Assembly: GCF_000003815.2 (NCBI RefSeq)
Contig: NC_049982.1
Location: 29,599,433-29,663,432, forward strand
DNA: 64,000 nt
From: Branchiostoma floridae
Taxonomy: Eukaryota > Chordata > Leptocardii > Amphioxiformes > Branchiostomatidae
Direction: 5' to 3'
The first letter of the stretch is position 1. The number at the start of each line of letters is the position of its first letter. Position numbers and translations under genes: made by a program. Below are positions 46,498-59,100 of the stretch, in pieces. The notes below the pieces were generated by a model, which was given only the letters and a program-made list of their open reading frames with translations, made no database searches and was not told the origin of the DNA.

Positions 46498-47141
46498 TCC
46501 TGTCATTCTGCGGTAAACGTGACTAGCATATGGGAAATACACGAAGCGAAAACACAGACAGACACACGTACGCAGGCACAACGGAAACAATGTCCACTGT
46601 CTCAAGGAGGTAACAAATACAACGAAAAGTCTAGCCAGTAAAAAAACCTATATCGCCCAATACGGATGTTTACATTAACAGTTGAAAGAAATATTCCCAC
46701 CATCTTTGAGAACAAAAGGAAACAAACTAGCTTTAAGATTTGGGAAAGAGTAGCTCCTACGAGGTGTAGAAAGTATACAATTGTGCCTATCCCAGACTTT
46801 ATTAGGAACGCTAATACACTTAAGTTAAACCAATCAACTTGTATTTTGACCTTGGAAAAACGAAAACAATCCACGACAAAAAAGACGACTGTTGCAAGTG
46901 GGAAAATCAAATCATCACCTGTAATCCCAATATCCACTTCACTTTGTCCCAAGCCCTGGATACCAACATTCCGTTTTCCTAGCAACTAATGAGATTTTTA
47001 AAAACGACGTCCTTTACTCAAAAGAAGTCTTCAAACCAAGAAGAAAACGTCAGACATAGCAGACGTGCTAACAAACGCACCCCGTTGTTAACGGAAATTT
47101 TGCCGGGTGGTTCGTAAACTTTTGCCGGCACAACGTTTGCC
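46498..47141. other. Upstream region of the CUB-Ly6 gene
   Basis: No coding exon recognised. The frames open here on both strands (46602-46989) have no recognisable family and overlap each other. GCCATGG surrounds the start codon of the next gene. Confidence 0.4.
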
Positions 47142-50100
47142 ATGGAGGGAGAATTCCTCTTCGTTGCGGTGGTTCTAGTGCTGAGTGGTCACACGGGTGA
47201 GTACGTTTTGCCAGGCATCGCTAAGATCGATTACTTTTAGTTGTTGTTCCTTTTTTGCCCAGGGCGTTTTCGCTAGCATTCCAATCTCAATCTAAAGTCC
47301 GCAATCATTAAGCTTATAAGTAGAAAAAAGCGATATCAAAGTAAAACTGATGAAAGCTCGCCCGAGGGTAAAAGAATTTCAAAACAAATCTTGATAGAAA
47401 TATTTTTAAACCAGAGCTCGAGCAAGATTTTTTTCAGTAAGTGCGTAATTCTATTGGGGGGATTGGAAATTGCACGAGCTTTACTCAAAATGGTAGTTCT
47501 ACTATATTTTTGCATAACCGGTTCGAATTGATTATCATATTAACATATGTGTGTATAGAAACTTGATTGTATATCTCTCTTTAAGTTGATGAATGTTAGG
47601 CATTTCAGATACGTATTTCGTTATAAAAGATAAAAACCAAACAGCTGGAAAGAGTATATAAAAGTCTCAGGCGTAGCTCCATTCGATTACCTTCAACGGT
47701 GAACTCTTAATGTATCAATTCACACTTCACTGAGTAAAGACATTGGTCTCTGTCTAAATGGCCAGGCCCTGTCCGAGACTTCGTCCAATTCGTATGACGT
47801 ACTTAATATAATATACATATTGGTATATTTAAGTCTTTCCTGGGAAAGGAAGTCGGAACTGAACAGCAAACATTCGTTCGTCCAGAGGTACGAGGTATCT
47901 AGAGGTAGATAGAGGTAGAAATGGCATCAAGTTTCCTGGCTGTTTCTGTAGAAGGGTATATTTTTTCCGGTATGGATTGGTAGCTCTTCCCGGTGGGGAC
48001 ACTTTCTCGAACACGGTACCCCCATTCTGCGTACCTTTCCAAAGACGGATGCAGCCCAAACGTATCTACCTTACGCAGGATTGAACTTGGGTCTCCTAGT
48101 TACTAACTCATTGTAAACAAGAGCTTAACTGTAGGCTGCTACCAATTGAGCTACAGGGACATCCCTTATGTTACCCTCACCTAACCGTGTGTTTTTTTGT
48201 CTTTATCTACTCCTTGGTATCATGTCCTTCTCGACCAACGCACCAACCGTTTACTGTGGGACTTGGGTCTTCACGTGTGTGGCCTACCGACAACCCTTCG
48301 TTGCTAACAACTACAGAGGGACAGACCACTGTGGCAAACGCTGAACAAGGTATATACTCATTGCTCATATCGTTGTACTGAGAAATAGGTATAGTCGTCT
48401 CTCTGTTGCAATTTTCACTGTTTTTTTCTTAGTTAGAATAGTGTGTATGTATTATATTCCTAACCCAATATGTTCATAAGACATAAAAGAAGAGTAAATT
48501 TTTATATTGGGACGCACTCTGTACTCGATCCTATTCATACCCTGTACTTAATATGCTAATTATGCATTCAGACGAGCTCTACACTCAGTCTTATACATTT
48601 ATACGTAATAGAACAAGTTTTAGTATGCAGCTATGGTGTCTTCGGCGTAGAAATTCATGCTTCAAGTTGTAAACAAAAGTGTAATTCGTTTCTGAAAAAA
48701 AACAAACTTTTAGTTCTAAAGCCGGCGAGAACAAAAAACTGAACTTTTCTCGGTAAGATCAATTCAGTCATATTAATCATTGGTAGGATTTAACCCTCAA
48801 GCACCCGACCTTTTTTTGCGACTAAAATGACCGAGTGGGGTCCAAACGGACCCCAAAATGTTTTGTTCATAAAATCTCAGTACCATGTCTTATCGGCGAG
48901 CATTATATATACATTGCTTCGTTAATGTAAGAGGAAGATTTTGAGATGTTAAGGTGTTGCTAATTCCAACTCATTATCATAATTTATGCAAAAGTTCAGA
49001 AGGACCACGTTTTGCACTAAACCTATTCCCACCAGATAGGGGAATTTTGAGGCCCTCAGAAACATTTATGTCGCATAACTCATGAACGGATAGAGCTAAA
49101 GCTACGAAACTTGGTAATTTATCACAGAATATTGTTTGCAAAAGTTTTTTGTCAATAAAGTAAGTTTATCATTTTTTGGGGTTGCCATGGCAACCATATT
49201 CTAACAGGCATATTTTTGCCAAAATTTGACAATTTCAATATTAACAAGGTTTTCTTGGTAAACTACACCTGTTTTCTGACAACAATTAAATTCTATGAAA
49301 TTCAATGCAGTTTTCATGACTTAAAATTTATAATTTATGCTAATTTTATGACGTCATTGGTCAAAATCCAAGATGGCCGCCCTGATGAGGCAAATGACGT
49401 CATAATGTCGTCACATTACATGTTGATGACCCAGAAATTTTTGTGATGATTTCAGTTTACATTTTTATTATTGTCTGAAAGTTTGGTATTCATACTGTAA
49501 GTGGTTAAGGAGTTAGCCTCCAAAGTTTGTTTTAAAAACTGCACATTTTTGCTGGGGTCCGTTTGGACCCCAGAGGAACTGAACACAAACTTTCTTAATA
49601 ATTTCAACATTATTGTACCAATCATTGCGAAAACTTAGGAGAAGGTGTAAGACATATTGACTGACAAAGTCACGGAAGGATTTTTTCTTCAGATCAAAAA
49701 TGTTGAAATGGCACTTCAAAATGTACGCCTGGGGTCCAAATGGACCCCACTCGGGTGTTTGAGGGTTAAGACAGCCACAAGAAGCGTCCGAGTCCAGTTT
49801 CTTAACTGAACGCACAAATATAGCTACTGTAGATTTCCACAGGTTTCACGTATCGTTTATACCTTTGTCACATTACGCGAGAATCGATCGGACGACAATT
49901 CTGCGAGCTCTAAATGACATTTTCGTAAGACAAATGGTGTTCTCACGATAATCCGCGATTTCTCGGGATCGCCGGCGATTGCGATTTTCAGGGGTCGTAC
50001 GATGGCCGCGGTGCAGCGAAACATGTTATCAATACAGTCCTGTCATATTTGGCGAAAATCGATCGATTCTGCGGCAATCGCCCGAGCCTCACTTATAATG

Positions 50101-53100
50101 ATAAATTTATTGCACAACAAATTGTCCAAGGTAAAAGTATGGCTTATATGTGACAGGGACGGTTTTCAGGTGAAAAATACGCGCGCGCAACCCTCTGTCG
50201 ATCTTAAATAAGGCCGATCTTCCAGCGGTAGGCTTGAAGATAGTGGATGATGTGACAGGGGTGTAACACAAGCGACAAGTCGCCGGTGATCTCTGAGTTC
50301 GTAGAGCTTGTACCAAGTCGCCTGCAGATCGTGCAGATCGTGCAAATCAATTGGCGGACGCCAGTCAGTTGGGTGACGTTCGCCCGACTTAGGGCCGACG
50401 TACGGCCGACTTACGCCCGACTTACGTTTGTTTGAATGTCTTTAAATATGAGGATAATTCTGACATTGTGGCCCCTGTGGTAACATGTAGGCTGGCACAC
50501 ATTTTTCTTTCGTCATTTCTAGTTTGTCCGCGAATATCGTGCATTTAGACGTGCTCGGTACCAAATATAGTACACTTAGACATTCACGATATTTATATAT
50601 CTAAACTCATATCTACATATTTTGGCGTATAATTGACAGGGTGTGGACGAGCGGACGGGGGTTATATGGTCATACGTGGCTTATCCGGCGCCATCTCTAG
50701 CCCTGGTCACCCTGCCATGTACCCATCTAACTCAGTCTGCGCGTGAGTATATACACACAACATTCTACTGTTTATGTGTCGTGTTAATCTTATAACGTAG
50801 TCGTCTCATTATCGTGCGGTACCCATTATTGTGCGGTATCATTATCGTGCGGTACCCATTATCCTGCGGTACCCATTATCTTGCGGTAACTATTATCTTG
50901 CGGTAACCATTATCGTGCGGTACCAGTTATCTTGCGGTTACCATTATTGTGCAGTACCCATTATCGTGCGGTACCCATTATCGTGCGGTACCCATTATCG
51001 TGCGGTACCCATTATCTTTGCGGTACCCATTATCGTGCGGTACCCATTATCTTGCGGTACCTGTTATCTTACGGTAACCATTATCCTGCGGTACCCATCA
51101 TCTTGCGGTACCAGTTATCTTGCGGTTACCATTATTGTGCAGTACCCATTATCGTGCGGTAACCATTATCGTGCGGTACCCATTATCGTGCGGTACCCAT
51201 TATCGTGCGGTACCCATTATCTTTGCGGTACCCATTATCGTGCGGTACCCATTATCTTGCGGTACCTGTTATCTTACGGTAACCATTATCCTGCGGTACC
51301 CATCATCTTGCGGTACCAGTTATCTTGCGGTTACCATTATTGTGCAGTACCCATTATCGTGCGGTAACCATTACCGTGCGGTACCCATTATCGTGCGGTA
51401 CCCATTATTGTACGGTACCCATTATCGTGCGGCAACCATTATCACACGGTAACCATTATCGTGCGGTAACCATTATCGTGCGGTACCCATTATCGTGCGG
51501 TACCCATTACCGTGCGGTACCCATTATCGTGCGGTACCCATTATCGTGCGGTACCCATTATCTTTGCGGTACCCATTATCGTGCGGTACCCATTATCGTG
51601 CGGTACCCATTATCTTGCGGTACCTGTTATCTTACGGTAACCATTATCCTGCGGTACCCATCATCTTGCGGTACCAGTTATCTTGCGGTTACCATTATTG
51701 TGCAGTACCCATTATCGTGCGGTAACCATTATCGTGCGGTAACCATTATCGTGCGGTACCCATTATCGTGCGGTACCCATTATCTTGCGGTACCTGTTAT
51801 CTTACGGTTACCATTATCGTGCGGTACCCATCATCTTGCGGTACCAGTTGTCGTGTGGTAACCATTATTGTGCGGTAACCATTATCGTGCGGTACCAATT
51901 ATCATCCCGTACCATTACTTAGTATTTGAAAATATAGAATTTGCCCCCACTTGCTAATACGGGACCCTCCAATCTCTAGCGGTAGGTCTCGCGAGACTGT
52001 AATCTGGCCGCGCGCGCGCGTGATTTGACAGTCGGACGGTAACAGCCTTTAGCAGCCCAGCGGCTAACAATGGCTTCTCCCAGCATCGACTCGATCGAGT
52101 CAACTTCAGAGATTCGTTGTGCTATTATTTGGCAACATCCGCCGGTAAATCGGCATGCCATGAGCAGATAATATTGTTGTGAACCTATGGACTCGATATC
52201 GTGCTGTAAATTTGCAAATTTCTGGTCAATTTTCACAATTTTTGACGGGCGGTTTATGCTTGCTTGTCGTGAGAAAAACGTGCATATAGGCGCGTCGCCT
52301 TACTTGTAGTTACTCGGATGAGTTTGGCTCAAGCCGTAAAAATATCCCACAAAAGCGTACAAGTACCATTATTGGATCCTTGTAGATCCAAACACGTAAG
52401 ACCTTCGGCGATTTTGACCGTAAATTAGTCGATGGCAACATATCGGCCTTTGGGAGTTTACGCGTACGTGAGTTGGGGAGGGGAGCGTGTTTCCGTGTAT
52501 ATGTGTTCGTTTTGATCAAGACGGAGTCACTTTTCCGACTATGTCTATGATTTCAGTTTTCGCCGGCTGAAACTCCACAAAAACGTGAAAATATCGATGT
52601 AGGGTCCTTCTGGGTAGAAATCTAGCATGGTTTTGGCGGCTTTGTGGGCAACTTTTTATTGGTTAACTTCATACGTGATGAGTGGGTGTGTCTGCAAATG
52701 TATAACGTTTGGCATTTGCTGTTCTTTTTCAGATCAACGCGTCGCGATCGAAATTTACATCATCAGGGAAATACTGCAAATCATATGATGCAATAGCCGT
52801 ATTTCATGTTTTATAAAAGATGTCTTAACATATGGTCTTACTCGATCTCGTAGAGCTTTGCAACTCATGCTTTTGAGAAATGATAATTACATGTATATAT
52901 CATTAGTGTTTTTTCCAAATGATAGACAAGTTCTCACAGCATTTACAGTATTGACGAAAATAAGCATCCGATAAGTAATACTTTTGGGAAATGGTAATGT
53001 TTCATACACATAATCATTCAAATGTGCATTGTATTAAAATGTGAACTTTCAACATCTCTGACTGTTTTTGTGTGGCATAATTTTTGCAACAAATGAGACA

Positions 53101-56100
53101 TCGTCCTACTCAGACCTAAGACAGGTAAGGTGTCCACTTCCCTGTGCTATACATAGTAGTCCACTGTATTTCTTCATACATATCATAGAGTTTCTTACCT
53201 CCTTTGGCTCTTTGAGTGAACAGCTCCGGTAGTATGGCTGTTTTGTGAAAGTGGTCAAGCTTTGGGATATTCTTCTTCTGCCATTCTGAGTCTACTTTAA
53301 TTCGTTCGCAGAATAAATTATCCATGCCAAAGTAGACAACGAAGTCCGCCCAATTTAAGTTACAGCAATAGACATTCCCTTGCACTTGGTGGTGGTACCT
53401 GTGTGACGTTTTGAGTGCTGCACTGCTGTCTACCTTTGTTAAGAAAAATGTCTTATTCTGGACTGCCTATTTTAGCGTGAGTCCTTTCTTTGAATGGGGA
53501 CACAATGAATACACGAATGCGTTACTGGAAATACATGCAGTAGATGTACACATTTCCCGTTAAAATGTATAAAAAACGTACATTTCTAATTTCATGTTCA
53601 TGGTGAAATTATCCCTTCCGAGCTGTCTTTTTACCAGACAATCCCAGTGCTTAAGTAACGTGTTATCATCAAGTACATTTGGGGGGATCTTGAAAAATAT
53701 GATGCATGTTGGCACTTTCTCTTCATTAACACACTTGGACTGACGGCTATTGCATCCATATGATTTGCAGTATTTCCCTGCTGATGTGAATTTCGATCGC
53801 GACGCGTTGATCTGAAAAAGAACAGCAAATGCCAAACGTTATACATTTGCAGACACACCCACTCATTACATATTACATTAACCACAAAAGTCGGCCACAA
53901 AGCCGCCGAAACCATGCTAAATTTCTACCCAGAAGGACCCTACATCGATATTTTCACTTTTTGTGGAGTTTCATCCGGCGAAAACTGAAATCATAGTCGG
54001 AAAAGTGACTCCGCCTTGATCAAAACGAACGCGTATACGCGGAAACACGCCCCCCTCCCCAACTCACGTACGCGTAAACTCCCAAAGGCCGATATGTTGC
54101 CATCGACTAATTTACGGTCAAAATCGCCGAAAGTCTTACGTGTTTGGATCTACAAGGATCCAACAATGGTACTTGTACGCTTTTGTGGGATATTTTTACG
54201 GCTTGAGCCAAACTTATCCGAGTAACTACAAGTAAAGCGACGCGCCTATATGCACGTTTTTCTCACGACAAGCAAGCATAAGCTGCCCGTCAAAAAATGT
54301 AAAAATGACCAGAAATTTGCAAATTTACAGCACGATATCGAGTCCATAGGTTCACAACAATATTATCTGCTCAATCGATTTACCGGCGGATGTTGCCAAA
54401 TAATAGCACAACGAATCTCTGAAGTTGACTCGATCGAGTCGATGCTGGGAGAAGCCATTGTTAGCCGCTGGGCTGCTGAAGGCTGTTACCGTCCGACTGT
54501 CAAATCACGCGCGCGCGCGCGGCCAGATTACAGTCTCGCGAGACCTACCGCTAGAGATTGGAGGGTCCCGTATTGCGTTTTAAAAAGGATTAAATCGTAA
54601 TTGCAGGTGACAATTGCAAGTTACGCAGATTTCCGTCACTTTTTCAATGCCTGTCGCAAATTTTGGTGAAGTCCATTGAAATACCTGTTTAACATAACTT
54701 GATGACGTTATGACTGCCCTTCCAATTGTTTCCGCTAGGTGGAGGATCATTGTCGATGAAGGTCAGCGGATCGTTATAGTCTTCAACGCGTTGGATATTG
54801 AAGTCGACGCGCAGTGTAGGTATGACTACTTCCAGGTAAGACGATAGATAAACAAGACATATTAGTAGGAACTGTTCGGAAACCTCATATCTTCATGAAA
54901 CATTCTGATTATGCAAATAGCTTCAACGTCCTCCTACTCTATGTAAGATTCATTTCTGGGCTTAAGTGTGATCAGTAGTCATTTAAGCAGAAGTGTTCCA
55001 TTTTCGCACATGAGTGATTTTGGAACAGTCTATTGTTGCATTGGGAGGAAGATGACTGAAATGTGCTGCATTTGCTCTCAAGCAAATGCCGGCCTTTCTG
55101 ATTTTTTTTTTCAAGTTCGTCCCATTTCACACTTTCGGTACACCGCCCTTACCCAGTCTCTAGTAAGTGTTGTTCGTAATAGGGCCTTCACACTGAAACC
55201 GAATTACCAGGAATCAAGTAGAACCAGAGGGAATGAAATTCGTGCCACATTCGGGCTCGTTCCGAGTGGGAATTCCACATGGACCTTATATCCCCTTCAC
55301 ACGAGTAGGGAAGGGGCCAAAATGCCGTCAGAATGGAAATTATTTTCCTATTCCTGTGAATTCGTAGTGTAGTCTTGAAATTCTCACTGCATTCCAGATA
55401 TTCTTTTGGCCACATTCTGGCAAGTTTCGAAGTGTCTTGCCGTTTCGGTTCTCCATCGAATGAGATAAAAATGTTTCCAACAATGTTGGAATGCCGTGGA
55501 ATGCGGTTATACTGCAGCTAGAATAGTTAGAATCCACTTAGAATACAGTTTGAATGCCATTCGATATTTTTCCACTTCGAATGCACATCGCTATGTAGTG
55601 TCAAAAACTTTCGGGCCAGCCAAAAGAACGGGCACAAATATCTGGAAATGACTGGAGTACAGTGAGAATTTCTGGAACACGCCAGAAATTGCCAGGAATA
55701 GAAGAGAATTCCGACATTCCGGCTGATTATTGCTCTCGTGTGAAGGGGACTTAAAGGAGTCCGTGTTTCAATTACTGTACATTATGTGATTCAAACACTA
55801 ATGCGAAATTGAATCCCCTCGAAATTGAATTTATTTACAGTATACAATCAACTACTACTAAGTATATTTTCCCTGCAATGACTCTTACTATAGATTCGTG
55901 ACGGATCGGAGCCCTCTGCCGCTTCCCTGGCCAAAGTTTGCGGAAACTCCCTCCCGAGCCCGGTAACAAGTTCGGGGAACAATGTACTCATCACCTTTAG
56001 GTACGGTGTGTAGCATTTCTTTTTTTAACTAACGCTAGTTCACCTTTGTCCGCAGGGGAACCTATGTCCGTTTTATTTAAGGTCTCAGAACATAGTATTT

Positions 56101-59100
56101 ATTCGCGACCCCCGTCCCCAAAGTAGTTCGGGTACTTGCAAAGGCCGTAGTTATTCGTCCGTGCACAACAGCGATGTGGAAACTGTGGTGATTGTAGAGG
56201 AATACATCGGTGTTGATACTGTATAAGTTTGATTACGTTGCTTTTTCGGCCGGCGGGAAAAACAGATATAAAATTGGTGGACGTGGTTTCAAACTACAAT
56301 AATTTTCAAAATAATACAATTTTGAAACCACATCCGTTGACTTGATATTCCTAAACGTCACGTTTGTAGAAACAACGGATACATCATATAGGTCGCCCCT
56401 ATTTTAATGGAATAAACCTTTCATTGATGTATGGTGAGTTTGGTGCATTCAGGCATGTTATAGGTGTTTTTAAGCTTGTTTTAATTGTTTCGGTAACATC
56501 TATCGCGTCATTTTTAGAGTGGATATGTGTTCTAAAATTGACGTACATTGTCATACTTTAATGTACAATTGTATAGCCATGATGTTCCATGTAAGTATGC
56601 TATAAATGCTTATATATGGATGTGTAGTTTGTGTGTCCGTGAAGTATCGCCCATCCACGTACATTCTCGTGTATTCTCGTGAATTCTCGTAATCTCTCAC
56701 ACTCTCTCGCGTAACGTTACATTTGTTAGGTCCGACGACAGCGTTGGCGGCGAGGGTTTCGGCATAGAGTGGTCGGTGGAGTGCCTACCTACCCTGATCT
56801 CCTGTGACTACAGCGCCACCTGCATTAACCAGTCAAAGACATGCGACCTGATCAATGACTGTAACGACTGGACAGACGAGGGTGCAGATTGTCTAGAACA
56901 GGGCTTGGGGGCTTATGCAGCGCTCAAGAACGCTGGTATGATATCTTCTTCTTTTGTAAAATGCCCCATGCCATGGTTTAAGGTATACTATAACAGACTG
57001 GAATATGCAATGGGGGGAAGGGGTTAGACATATGTGACATATACTAAAAGTATACGAAATACTGTAAATGCATTTAAGTTTGCGGGGATTTAATTTTGCG
57101 GTAGCGAGGAAAGGATTGTTCGCAGTGGTTTTAAGTTCGCGTTAGCACCATACTCTGTAGTTTCTTACTGCCATGGAAAATGTTCGCGGTGGTGTTGAGT
57201 TCGAAGTTGCTATAACCACCTCATAAAACCATTCATTCGGTGGTTTTAGCAAAAGACCGGGCGTTATGACACCATATCACCTCGGGGCAGGTCATTAAAA
57301 AAACCCTTAATTTATGCATATGGAAACCTTATTTAGATAAACGATTGGTTGTAGAGGTTTTACATCATTTGACCGTATGAGGTCGTGGAACTCTGTATCT
57401 GTATATATTAACCTGAAAGTGTTGTCGCCATTTTCGTACCATAGGATGCTCAAGTAACATCGAGAACATCGTGGAAAACGGAACTCTGTCCACCCCGAAC
57501 TACCCGAGCTTCTACATCGCTGGGATGGACTGTGCATGGACCCTGAGCGCGGCCCCTGAGTCGGACGGGCGCTACCCCACCATTCTCGCCAGCTTCGACG
57601 ATCCATTCGGCGTCGCTTGCAGCGCGGGAAACATTGAGGTAACTATGTTTGTTAAACTTAAACTTCCACCCCCCCACCCCTACTTTTTTCATTTAAGACT
57701 GGTCAATTCAAGTCTTTTTCAAGGAATAGATGATACACTGCTTTTGTGACGTCTCGTCATGTAACACACGTAACTACAAGAAGACTATGGCAACCCCCGT
57801 CTATATAATATTGATAGACTTCCGCAACTTATGATCCACTACTCACCGAGTCACGTGTGTTTTCTACTTAAGGTGAGGTCACAGAAGCAGTCGATTGTCC
57901 AATTCAAGACAAAGACTGGAGTTGAACAGTCGAAAATTTGGGTCAAATTTTCCATAATAACTTGTACGAATACAGATGCACTTTCAAGTGAAGGTAAACC
58001 GTGTGTGTGTTTATGCACCAATCCTGGCTGTCCATCACAATTAATGGATCAACCAATGAGAGGATGGCAATTATCTGTTCGACCAATGACAGAATGGCTG
58101 CATGACCGTCAGATAATGTCATTTTATCTAATTTTATTTTTCATTTCTACGTTTTGACGGGGGTGGCCACGAGATTAGTCTATTGCATGCCTTTGCCAAG
58201 AAGGTTACGTTTCGGGGGTTGTGTGTCCATTGTGCTTTTGTTGTGTGTTGGTCTTTTGAACAATTAGGAAGGAAACGGAATTATCACAAAAGCATATTTC
58301 ACAATTAGGGCCAAAAGTCTTAAAAACTCTAAAACTTTAAGGAATTTATGTGATCTTCGATTTCCATCCAAACTATTACCAAGTTTAGCCCTTACACTAT
58401 TAGTATGTATTGGGTAGCGATTTTCTTTGTACACAAGACTTGCGATTGACCGTTTATTACACTCCTATTAGCCTATTAGGGCAATTTGATGAATTATTTT
58501 GCGCAATGCAGGTAAGTGTCGCTGCTAACACATGCAGTCCCAAACGTTACGTTATTGCATTAATGTTATAGATCGTGCGTTTTTCTACCATGCGGTGTCC
58601 AAACGTTAAAGAACAATATATATTCTTACAGATCTCAACAAGCGACAGCAACGGGGTAGTGGAGAGCACGACCGTGTGCGGGGACCAGGCGGGGCCCATC
58701 GCGATCGGCGCCGAGGAGGGGCAGACCATGATCCTGACGTTCTCCCCGAGCTCCGTCCCCATCGGGCAGGGTTACCGGGTGCAGTGGAGCCTTTGCCCGC
58801 CGGACTCTCTGGCGTGTCCGGTGACGGGACAGTGTTTCCCTCCTGAAAGCGGTGTGCTGAGCTGTCCAAGCCTCATTACTACAACACAGGACATGTGTAA
58901 GTTTCATTGACCTCCACCAGACCTTCAGGGGATCCACCAGCCATTCGCCATGAATGTAGTTCTGGGTCTAAAACTTCCAGATTTTTTTTCTTGGAAAAAA
59001 TGGGTAGAATTTCTGGCAGTTTTGAGATGTATATGATAGTGGTGGGTTTCTACTTTCTGATTATGGCCGAAAAGCTGAGTTTTTGGTGTTTCTAGGTGAT

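Larger units (their letters stand above)
51956..54574. mobile_element. DNA transposon with ~840-bp inverted arms, THAP and YqaJ-like coding
   Basis: The left arm 51956-52800 and right arm 53743-54574 are reverse complements at roughly 95% identity or more, starting AATACGGGACCCTCC. Each arm holds a TCTCGCGAGA palindrome (51987; 54534) and an inward ATG reading MASPSIDSIESTSEIRC. The right arm leads by a splice acceptor into THAP-like coding on the minus strand, and the middle encodes a YqaJ-like nuclease fragment. No target duplication is clear. It lies in intron 3 of the CUB-Ly6 gene. THAP domains are typical of P and Kolobok-type transposases. The superfamily here is unresolved. Confidence 0.8.

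Noticed and set aside
46602-46989. Overlapping hydrophobic (minus) and basic (plus) frames of about 107-127 residues
   Set aside because: The two frames are each other's shadow, neither has a recognisable family, signal or splice context, and the region is just upstream of a well-supported gene on the plus strand.
48030-48165. A functional tRNA gene
   Set aside because: A and B boxes are present on the minus strand, but the spacing is too long and the acceptor stem does not close, so a SINE head is the better reading.
50831-51861. Long repetitive peptides (RYPLSCGTHYRAVPII type)
   Set aside because: A 17-bp tandem repeat without stops yields a 17-residue periodic peptide in any frame. No start context or splice context supports translation.
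51976-52236. Outward open frames in the transposon arms (also 54250-54600)
   Set aside because: They run against the inward ATG, splice signals and THAP coding, show no domain, and exist twice only because the arms are inverted copies.
57831-58157. 108-codon open frame in intron 7
   Set aside because: It lies between two CUB2 exons that join in phase without it, has no domain and its start has no supporting context.
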